Assembly (NCBI GenBank): GCA_020048915.1
Contig: JAIFLU010000208.1
Coordinates: forward strand, 1,139-43,508
Direction: 5' to 3'
DNA from: Bacteroidota bacterium
Lineage (GTDB): Bacteria; Bacteroidota; Bacteroidia; Bacteroidales; JAAUTT01
DNA length: 42,370 bases
Of this stretch, positions 36,106-42,370 are shown piece after piece. The notes beneath the pieces were generated by a model that did not search any database, was not told the DNA's origin, and saw only the letters and a program-made list of their open reading frames with translations. The position numbers were made by a program, and so were the translations under genes. Within the stretch, counting starts at the first letter, position 1; each line of letters starts with the position of its first letter.

Positions 36106-37575
36106 ATGAGAAAATTAACAGACACTGATTTCAGATATATTTCTGTTCTCAAACATTTAAGGGTTAACACAGAAAAAGTTTTTTACGGAATTTTTTTTGT
36201 ATTCATACTATTCGGTTGTAGCTCACAAAAAGCACAGGAAACGTATATTCCCAAATATAAAAATCAATGGAATGAAGTGCAGACAAGCATTACTGAAACC
36301 TGGCATCATTCAAAGGTGGATTCTTCTACCTGGCAAATGCCTGGCAGCTTAAAACTTCCGTTACCTTATTTCAGCATTCACGAGGGCCGGAATGTGCTTT
36401 ACTGTTGGGATACCTATTTTACGAATGCTGGTTTGTTGCTGATAGATAGTTTGGCTGTTTTTGCAAAAAATGCGGTGGATAATCAGTTTGCCGAAATTGA
36501 GCAAATAGGTTTTGTCCCCAATGCAAGCGAGCCCTGGGCATTAAACCGTTCGCAAACACCATTTCTGAGTATGATGGTGCGCGAAGTTTATGAAAAAAAG
36601 GAGCTGGCCGGTAAAGAATGGCTGATGAACGCTTACAAATCTTTATTGAAGGATTATCATTTCTGGACCGATACATCAGCCAATGCCATTGAAAATCACA
36701 ACACCGGAATTCCGGGGTTACAAAGATTCTATCACCATGCCACAAACGAAGAACTGTTAAAATTCTATGACCAGATTGCCCCCCGGTTTGGTTTTTCTGA
36801 TAGTATGCCTGAAAAGGAAAAGCTGGAACTGGCTGAAGCCTGGCTTTCGGAGGCCGAAGCAATGGACTTTACCCCCAGATTTGAAAACCGTTGTCATGAA
36901 TTCGTTGCAGTTGATTTAAATGCAAACCTCTATCAATATGAGAGAAATTTCGCATGGATGGTGAAAGAATTGAACCTGGCAGACCAACCCGATTGGGACG
37001 TAAAAGCACAAAACCGGAAGGATTTATTGATAAAATATTGCTGGAATGAAGAACGTGGACTTTTTATGGATTACGATTTTATCAATAAGCGATTTTCCAA
37101 AGTAGCCAGTGTTGCTGCATTCTATCCGGTATGGGTTGGATTGGCAACGGAGCAGCAGGCAAAACGAACCGTTCAAAATCTGAGTTTATTTGAGTATGAT
37201 TTCGGTCCAACAGTTTGTGAAAAAACAAATCAGGAATTTATTTATCAGTGGGATTACCCCGCAGGATGGCCACCAGTATATTATTTGGTAATCAATGGCT
37301 TGCATAATTATGGATATGAAGATGAAGCCAAAAGAATAGCTGCTAAATATCTGGATGTTGTTACCAAAAACTATTTGAATCCTGTTCCTGAATCATTTAT
37401 TTCAAGAAAGAAAGGATTGGAGAAAATGGTAGAACGCAATACTGGTTTTATTTATGAGAAATACAATGTTGTTGATGTGACTATTAATGATGCGGAATAT
37501 GCCAGCCGCCCGTTTCATGGCTGGTCGTATGCTGTGTTTGTCTGGAGTTTGAACTATTTCGAAACTAACGATTAA
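36106..37575 (+). CDS. trehalase-like (GH37-type) lipoprotein
   Basis: A 489-residue (alpha/alpha)6 glycosidase-like protein. A lipobox with Cys38 (FILFGCSS) follows an unusually long N-region. Two trehalase signature-like blocks are seen: LYCWDTYFTNAG (98-109) in place of the PGGRF..YYWDSYF block, and YQWDYPAGWPPVYYLVINGL near 380-400. FVAVDLNANLYQYER near 262 and the YEKYN block near 447 also match the GH37/GH63 fold. The typical role is hydrolysis of alpha-glucosidic bonds such as trehalose, but related proteins act on other sugars, so the substrate is open. It starts 24 bp after the truncated FAD gene and ends 11 bp before the GH78 gene, so it belongs to a plus-strand operon. Confidence 0.75.
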   Translation: MRKLTDTDFRYISVLKHLRVNTEKVFYGIFFVFILFGCSSQKAQETYIPKYKNQWNEVQTSITETWHHSKVDSSTWQMPGSLKLPLPYFSIHEGRNVLYCWDTYFTNAGLLLIDSLAVFAKNAVDNQFAEIEQIGFVPNASEPWALNRSQTPFLSMMVREVYEKKELAGKEWLMNAYKSLLKDYHFWTDTSANAIENHNTGIPGLQRFYHHATNEELLKFYDQIAPRFGFSDSMPEKEKLELAEAWLSEAEAMDFTPRFENRCHEFVAVDLNANLYQYERNFAWMVKELNLADQPDWDVKAQNRKDLLIKYCWNEERGLFMDYDFINKRFSKVASVAAFYPVWVGLATEQQAKRTVQNLSLFEYDFGPTVCEKTNQEFIYQWDYPAGWPPVYYLVINGLHNYGYEDEAKRIAAKYLDVVTKNYLNPVPESFISRKKGLEKMVERNTGFIYEKYNVVDVTINDAEYASRPFHGWSYAVFVWSLNYFETND

Positions 37576-37586
37576 AATATTTAAGT

Positions 37587-39941
37587 ATGAAACAGTTATT
37601 CATTTTAATTGCTTTGACAGTAATTACTGCTACCACAACTTTTACACAAAGCAGCAAAAATTCACCCTGGATTTCCTATCCTTCGGCAAATGTTACCGAG
37701 TATGGGGTGTATCATTTCCGCAAAACCTTCGAACTCGACAAAGTTCCGACAGCGTTTGTTATTCATGTTTCGGCTGATAACCGGTACAACCTTTTTGTGA
37801 ATGGTGAGCGTGTGTGCTATGGCCCTGCCAAAGGCGACCTCAAAACCTACAAGTACGATGTGATCGACATTGCCCGCTTTTTGAAACCCGGAAAGAATGT
37901 ACTTGCAGCCTTGGTTTATAACGGCGGGAAAGACCGGCCGCTTGCGTTTCTTACCGTGCAAACGGCTTTTATGCTGCGTGCGGATGCGAATGAATTTGGC
38001 TTTGTGAATTCGGATAATTCCTGGAAAGTTTATAAGAATCCTGCCTATAAGGTGATTTCTTATCAGGAAATGCTTTTTGATGAACGTTGGTTCTATGGCT
38101 TTTATGCCTGTGGCGGTGGCGACGATGTTGATGCTGCAACCTTCCCCTGGGGATGGGAAAAAGCAGACTTCGACGACAGCAAATGGGCCGCTGCCGAACC
38201 TCTTCAGTTTAACGGCAACGAACCCTGGAAACTGGTTCCCCGGAACATTGCGTTTGTCAACGGACCTAAAGAATATCCTGCATTCATCCGTCAGGTAACA
38301 GGCGTAAACCTTGCAACAGGAAAATGGGATGGCAAAACTCCGCTCAGCATCCCGGCCAATACCAAAGCCACCGTGCTGGTCGATTTCGATATTTTCACCA
38401 AGGGCTATCCCGAACTTACCATAGAAGGCGGGGCCAACAGTTCGGTAAAAGTAAAATATGCCGAGGCGCTTTACGAAAAAGTGCACCTGAAAGCTCACCG
38501 CGATTCGGTGAACGGTAAAACCATGTATGGTGTGTGGGATGTGTTCCGTCCCGACGGCAAAAACATCCGCACTTTTCGGCCCCTGTGGCAGCGAGCCTTC
38601 CGCTATGTTCAGTTTGTAATTGAAACAAAAGATGAGCCGATGAAGATTCTTTCGTATGAAAACGAATATTCTGGTTATCCTTATCCCGAAATGGGAACGT
38701 TTGTGTCGGACAACCCGCGGTTGAACGAAATCTTTGTTATGAGCCAGCGAACTTTGCGCATGTGTTCGGGAGAGACCTATTACGACACCCCTTTTTATGA
38801 GCAGTTGAGCTATGGTGGCGACAACCGTCCCATTTCCAATACTTCAACCTATAACTCCACCGACGACCGCCTGCTTCGCGAAGTGATGCGGCTCTATCCA
38901 CAATCGGAGAACCGCGAAACGGGGTTGTTCAAGTCGGCTTACCCTTCCCGGTTCGACTTCGACATGGGAAGCTGGTCGCTCGCCTGGATTCAGAGTCTGT
39001 ACGATTATTACCTGATCCGGGGTGATTCGGCCTATGTAAAGCAGTTTTTCCCCAATTTCGAGCGGGTACTTGGTTTTTACCTCCGTCACCTCGACGAAAA
39101 AACCGGGTTGGTAGGAACGGTTCGTAACCAGAACTTCATCGACTGGAGCATCACCAAAGGCAGTCTTCCCCGGCCCAACGAAAACCGCGAAATGAAGCAG
39201 TCGGCCTTGCTGACGCTCTACTTTGCGCATACCATCGATTGTGCCGTAAATCTTTACCGTTATATGGGGCAAAACCAGAAAGCCGATAGTTGGGCTAAAA
39301 TTGCCGCAGGCATTAAGGTTGCCGTGTATGCCAACTCCTGGGATTCAGAAAAACAGCTGTTCCGCGATTATCCCGACCAGCAGATATATTCGCAGCACAC
39401 CAATTTGATGGCCATACTTTGCGATGTAGTTGCTCCGGCTGATCAACAGGCGCTTCTGAAGCGTATACTCACTTACAATAAATTCGATGAATATGCCAGC
39501 TCGTATTTTGCTTTTTTTCTGTTTAAAGCCATGCAAAAAACCGGACAGGAAGATCTGGTCCTCGAAAACCTCAATTTTTGGTACACCTTTATCGACAGAG
39601 GCCACACTACCTGCGGTGAAACAGGCTTTGACTCGCACGACCGCTCCGATTGTCACGCCTGGAGCGCCCACCCTGCCTACTACCTGCTAAGTTCCGTGTG
39701 CGGAATAAAACCAGCCGAGGTTGGGTTCCAAAATGTGGTCATCGAACCTCACCTGGGGAAATTATCTTCCGTGAAAGCCTCCATGCCTCATCCAAAAGGA
39801 AAGATAGCAGTAGATTATAAAGTGGCAAAGGATAAGCTTTCCGCGTCGATCACCCTTCCGGGCGAAATGCAGGGCGAATTCCGGTATAAAAACCAGGTTT
39901 TTAAACTAAAAAATGGTGTGAACCAGATTAATCTCAAATAG
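37587..39941 (+). CDS. GH78-type alpha-L-rhamnosidase, secreted
   Basis: A 784-residue protein with signal peptide to about residue 20. An N-terminal beta-domain contains YGVYHFRKTFELD and LFVNGERVCYGPAKGD, the rhamnosidase N domain. After a further beta-domain the (alpha/alpha)6 barrel has YYDTPFYEQLSYGGDNRP, corresponding to the family block DxPxRExxxWxGD that carries the general acid Glu, with the Arg replaced by Tyr (FYEQ), then the GETGFDSHDRSDCHAWSAHPAYYLL block, which carries the second Glu, and a beta-sandwich end. It should release alpha-L-rhamnose, as in rhamnogalacturonan or ulvan-type chains. It lies 11 bp after the trehalase-like gene. Its DNA appears more GC-rich than that of genes to its left. 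Confidence 0.82.
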   Translation: MKQLFILIALTVITATTTFTQSSKNSPWISYPSANVTEYGVYHFRKTFELDKVPTAFVIHVSADNRYNLFVNGERVCYGPAKGDLKTYKYDVIDIARFLKPGKNVLAALVYNGGKDRPLAFLTVQTAFMLRADANEFGFVNSDNSWKVYKNPAYKVISYQEMLFDERWFYGFYACGGGDDVDAATFPWGWEKADFDDSKWAAAEPLQFNGNEPWKLVPRNIAFVNGPKEYPAFIRQVTGVNLATGKWDGKTPLSIPANTKATVLVDFDIFTKGYPELTIEGGANSSVKVKYAEALYEKVHLKAHRDSVNGKTMYGVWDVFRPDGKNIRTFRPLWQRAFRYVQFVIETKDEPMKILSYENEYSGYPYPEMGTFVSDNPRLNEIFVMSQRTLRMCSGETYYDTPFYEQLSYGGDNRPISNTSTYNSTDDRLLREVMRLYPQSENRETGLFKSAYPSRFDFDMGSWSLAWIQSLYDYYLIRGDSAYVKQFFPNFERVLGFYLRHLDEKTGLVGTVRNQNFIDWSITKGSLPRPNENREMKQSALLTLYFAHTIDCAVNLYRYMGQNQKADSWAKIAAGIKVAVYANSWDSEKQLFRDYPDQQIYSQHTNLMAILCDVVAPADQQALLKRILTYNKFDEYASSYFAFFLFKAMQKTGQEDLVLENLNFWYTFIDRGHTTCGETGFDSHDRSDCHAWSAHPAYYLLSSVCGIKPAEVGFQNVVIEPHLGKLSSVKASMPHPKGKIAVDYKVAKDKLSASITLPGEMQGEFRYKNQVFKLKNGVNQINLK

Positions 39942-40009
39942 CACTGTGTATTTTCTCTGTGGTCCTCTGTGTATCCTCTGTGGTTCTCTGTGTAACTGAA
40001 ACATAAAAT
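39942..40009 (+). repeat. phased CTCTGTG repeats between GH78 and sulfatase genes
   Basis: Four copies of CTCTGTG begin at 39955, 39965, 39976 and 39986, so they recur every 10 or 11 bp, about one helical turn, with variable bases between. A fifth partial copy (CTGTGTA) begins at 39944. There is no clear inverted repeat, so it is not an intrinsic terminator. It may be a small dispersed repeat family seen in some Bacteroidota spacers, or a protein-binding array. Confidence 0.6.
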
Positions 40010-41422
40010 ATGTACCTAAAAAACTCCATCCCCGCAACCCTCTGCCTTCTCGGCTTAACTTCCGGCATGAAAGCTCAGCAAAAGCCCAACATCATTCACA
40101 TCATCGCCGACGATGTGAGCTGGGACGACCTTCAATGCTTCGGGGCTCCGAAAATTAAAACCCCGAATCTCGATAGGCTTGCCCGCGAAGGCATGAAGTT
40201 TACCAGCTTCTATGCGCCGCATGCCACCAGTACCCCGAGCCGAGCCGCTATCCTCACCGGCCGCTATGCTCCCAGGGTAAACAACGGAACCGGTCTGGAG
40301 GTATTATTCCCCCATTCAAAAACCGGTCTGGATCCCAATCTTGAAATTTGTCTGCCCCGCATTTTGAAACCCCAGGGCTACACCTCTGCGGTGATCGGCA
40401 AATGGCATCTGGGACATCTGCCCAAATACCTGCCACAGGCGCATGGGTTCGATTCATTTTTCGGCATTCCTTATCCCAACGATATGGGTGCCGAGCGCCG
40501 TTTCGGCCTCATCAATGTTTTTCAAATAATGCCTCCGGTGCCGCTCATCCGCGACACCACTACCATAAGGCACTGCAACAAATACGATCTTGCTGAACTC
40601 CCGCACTGGTTTCTGCGCGAAGCCATCGATTTTCTGGCCTATCGCAAACAGGACGGAAAACCTTTCTACCTGCACTGGGGAAACATCGAAACCCATACCC
40701 CCTGGTTTGTTCCATTGGGTTTTGAAGGCCGCAGCGCCGATGGTGTTTATGGCGATGCTATGGAATATTTCGATTATTCAGTTGGCCTACTCCTGCAGGC
40801 ACTTAAAGAACTCGGAATGGAGAAAAACACCCTAGTGGTGGTGACCAGCGACAATGGCAATATTACCAAATCGAATCTCGACCTGGAAATGGCTTATGGC
40901 AAATATGCCACCCTTGACACTACCCGCAAACATGCATTGCGACACGGAAAGGGGCAGACCCGCTACGAAGGTGGACCCCGCGTTTCGTGCATCATGCGCT
41001 GGCCCGGAGTAATTCCCGCTCAAACGGTTTGCAACGAAATAGCCACAGGTGCCGATCTTTTCACTACGTTCGTGAATCTGGCAGGTGCCGAAATCCCCAC
41101 TGACCGTGTAATCGATGGAAAAAACATCCTTCCGCTGATGAAAGGAGAGAAGGGAGAGGAAATTCACGAATATTTTCCAGGGTATCAGCCATTTGGGCAA
41201 CTTATGAGCATTCGAAAGGGAAACTGGAAGCTTGCCCTGCCAGGAGAAAAAACATGGAGCATTCCGGCGCTGACTGCCCCGCAGCTTTTTGATCTTTCGG
41301 CTGATTTAGGAGAGAAGAACAACGTGGCCGCCAAATACCCCGATAAAGTGAAAGATCTGAGCGATCTGGCCAAGCGAGTGGGCCAAGCATTGAAAAACAA
41401 TGAGGTCTTACCTGAAATTTAA
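40010..41422 (+). CDS. Ser-type sulfatase, secreted
   Basis: A 470-residue S1-family sulfatase with a short signal peptide (to about residue 22). Metal and active-site blocks are IIADDVSWDD (31-40), STPSRAAILTGR with Ser74 as the residue converted to formylglycine, IGKWHLGHLP (lysine and histidine of the site) and TSDNGN. Ser instead of Cys means maturation should depend on an anaerobic sulfatase-maturating enzyme (anSME), which is not in this window. It removes sulfate esters from glycans. It begins 68 bp after GH78 and ends 9 bp before the DUF1593 gene, so a sulfated, rhamnose-containing glycan is a plausible joint target of this half. Confidence 0.88.
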   Translation: MYLKNSIPATLCLLGLTSGMKAQQKPNIIHIIADDVSWDDLQCFGAPKIKTPNLDRLAREGMKFTSFYAPHATSTPSRAAILTGRYAPRVNNGTGLEVLFPHSKTGLDPNLEICLPRILKPQGYTSAVIGKWHLGHLPKYLPQAHGFDSFFGIPYPNDMGAERRFGLINVFQIMPPVPLIRDTTTIRHCNKYDLAELPHWFLREAIDFLAYRKQDGKPFYLHWGNIETHTPWFVPLGFEGRSADGVYGDAMEYFDYSVGLLLQALKELGMEKNTLVVVTSDNGNITKSNLDLEMAYGKYATLDTTRKHALRHGKGQTRYEGGPRVSCIMRWPGVIPAQTVCNEIATGADLFTTFVNLAGAEIPTDRVIDGKNILPLMKGEKGEEIHEYFPGYQPFGQLMSIRKGNWKLALPGEKTWSIPALTAPQLFDLSADLGEKNNVAAKYPDKVKDLSDLAKRVGQALKNNEVLPEI

Positions 41423-41431
41423 AATCAGACT

Positions 41432-42370
41432 ATGAAACAGATAATTAACTTCTTTATTTTTCTATTATTTTTGACCAGTTATTGCGCTGCTCAGAAACCT
41501 GAGAACCCCCGTTTACTCATCACCACCGACATTGGCGGCGATCCCGACGATCAGCAATCGCTGGTGCGACTGATGGTGTATGCCAACGAGTTTGAAATTG
41601 AAGGACTTATTAGCTCTGCCGCCGGAACCCCTGGTGAGCTGAAAGAAGAAATTATCCGTCCCGACCTGATCGAAGGAATCATTCAGGGATATAAACAAAT
41701 TTATCCCAACCTGTTAAAGCACGACAAGCGCTATCCTGCTACGGAAAAACTATTGTCGGTGGTGAAAAAAGGAAACCACAAAAGAGGCTGGAATTATTTG
41801 GGCGAAGGTCACGATACCGAAGGTTCGGAATGGATAATCCGTTGTGTGGATAAAAATGACAAGCGGCCTTTGAACATCTGTATTTTCGGGGGGCAAACCG
41901 ATCTGGCACAGGCTCTCTGGAAAGTTAAAAATACAAGATCGGAGATGGAATATCAGAAATTCATTTCCAAAATAAGGGTTTACGATATCAACGACCAGGA
42001 CCATATCTTCAGTAACATCCGCGAAAATCATCCTGCCATGTTCTATATCCTGGCTAAAGCTCCCGAAGGTGCCGATAAACGGGAAGGTGCCTATAGAGGT
42101 GTGTACCTGGGAGGTGACGAACAACTCACGTCGCTGGAATGGTTAAAGCAATATGTGATTCAAAACCATGGCGCACTGGGTCCGCTGTACCCGCTTAAAA
42201 CATGGACAGCACCCAATCCGCATGGAGTTATGAAAGAGGGCGACACCCCATCCTGGTTTTTCTTCCTGAACAACGGGCTTAATATTCCCACACAGCCTGA
42301 ACTTGGCGGTTGGGGAGGCCGTTTCATCCTGAACGAAAAAGGCTATTACTCCGATGCAGTAGATTCGTTT
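41432..42370 (+). CDS. DUF1593 nucleoside-hydrolase-like protein, partial
   Basis: Open from ATG 41432 for 313 codons to the window edge with no stop, so the gene is incomplete. A signal peptide covers about residues 1-23 (FLLFLTSYCAAQ). The opening LLITTDIGGDPDDQQSLVRL is the Asp-rich metal site of the nucleoside-hydrolase fold, and FGGQTDLAQALW and SNIRENHPAMFYILAKAP follow, as in DUF1593 (cellulose-binding Sde182-like) proteins. GGWGGRF is near the right edge. This family is found with polysaccharide-degradation genes, and its activity is not settled. It follows the sulfatase by 9 bp. Confidence 0.85.
   Translation, partial: MKQIINFFIFLLFLTSYCAAQKPENPRLLITTDIGGDPDDQQSLVRLMVYANEFEIEGLISSAAGTPGELKEEIIRPDLIEGIIQGYKQIYPNLLKHDKRYPATEKLLSVVKKGNHKRGWNYLGEGHDTEGSEWIIRCVDKNDKRPLNICIFGGQTDLAQALWKVKNTRSEMEYQKFISKIRVYDINDQDHIFSNIRENHPAMFYILAKAPEGADKREGAYRGVYLGGDEQLTSLEWLKQYVIQNHGALGPLYPLKTWTAPNPHGVMKEGDTPSWFFFLNNGLNIPTQPELGGWGGRFILNEKGYYSDAVDSF

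Noticed and set aside
37662..38498. 278-codon minus-strand ORF opposite the GH78 gene
   Set aside because: It lies wholly within a gene with clear GH78 blocks, shows no domain, and is the antisense open frame expected in GC-richer coding DNA.
1..42370. tRNA, rRNA, CRISPR array, transposase or integrase
   Set aside because: No cloverleaf, rRNA stretch, regularly spaced palindromic array or transposase motif was seen on reading both strands, though a covariance search was not possible.

Overview
The window looks like a polysaccharide utilization locus (PUL) of a Bacteroidota bacterium, probably Bacteroidales or a relative. The evidence is a SusC/SusD pair, a SusC with an N-terminal STN domain next to a FecR anti-sigma factor and an ECF sigma factor, lipoprotein and signal-peptide glycoside hydrolases, a type IX secretion (T9SS) C-terminal sorting domain, AT-rich spacers, TAA-biased stops and Bacteroidetes-type promoter motifs (TAnnTTTG). 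The genus cannot be told from the sequence alone.

Layout. From 34679 down to about 228 almost everything is read from the minus strand. The order of transcription is ECF sigma, FecR anti-sigma, SusC, SusD, an intrinsic terminator, and then a tightly packed enzyme series: GH74-like with T9SS tail, GH43, GH2 beta-mannosidase, GH5-like, cellobiose/mannobiose 2-epimerase (AGE family), a tandem FAD oxidoreductase, GH27 alpha-galactosidase, a beta-helix/GH30 fusion, a GH30-like lipoprotein, GH43 with CBM, an RmlD-like reductase, GH51, a GH2 broken by one in-frame TGA, a TIM-barrel protein, and a heavily decayed concanavalin-like gene. From 34747 to the right edge genes are on the plus strand: an N-terminally truncated FAD oxidoreductase, a trehalase-like (GH37-type) lipoprotein, a GH78-type alpha-L-rhamnosidase, a Ser-type sulfatase, and a DUF1593 nucleoside-hydrolase-like gene that runs off the window. 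From about 37.7 kb rightwards the DNA looks more GC-rich by eye.

How it fits together. The trans-envelope sigma/anti-sigma/SusC relay should sense and import oligosaccharides of a complex plant-type glycan. Beta-mannosidase, alpha-galactosidase, a GH5-like enzyme and an AGE-type 2-epimerase suggest (galacto/gluco)mannan. GH74, GH51, two GH43 and two GH30 suggest xyloglucan, arabinan or arabinogalactan side chains. The target is therefore inferred, not proven. The distal end (GH2, concanavalin-like gene) and the plus-strand side next to the sigma factor (FAD remnant) both show decay, so the locus looks like a mosaic.

The most interesting non-coding signal lies between fecR and susC. A strong intrinsic terminator points against the operon and is preceded by a second hairpin and by a perfect TAnnTTTG box lying on the susC start codon. 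Together these define a candidate antisense small RNA of about 100 nt covering the susC leader.
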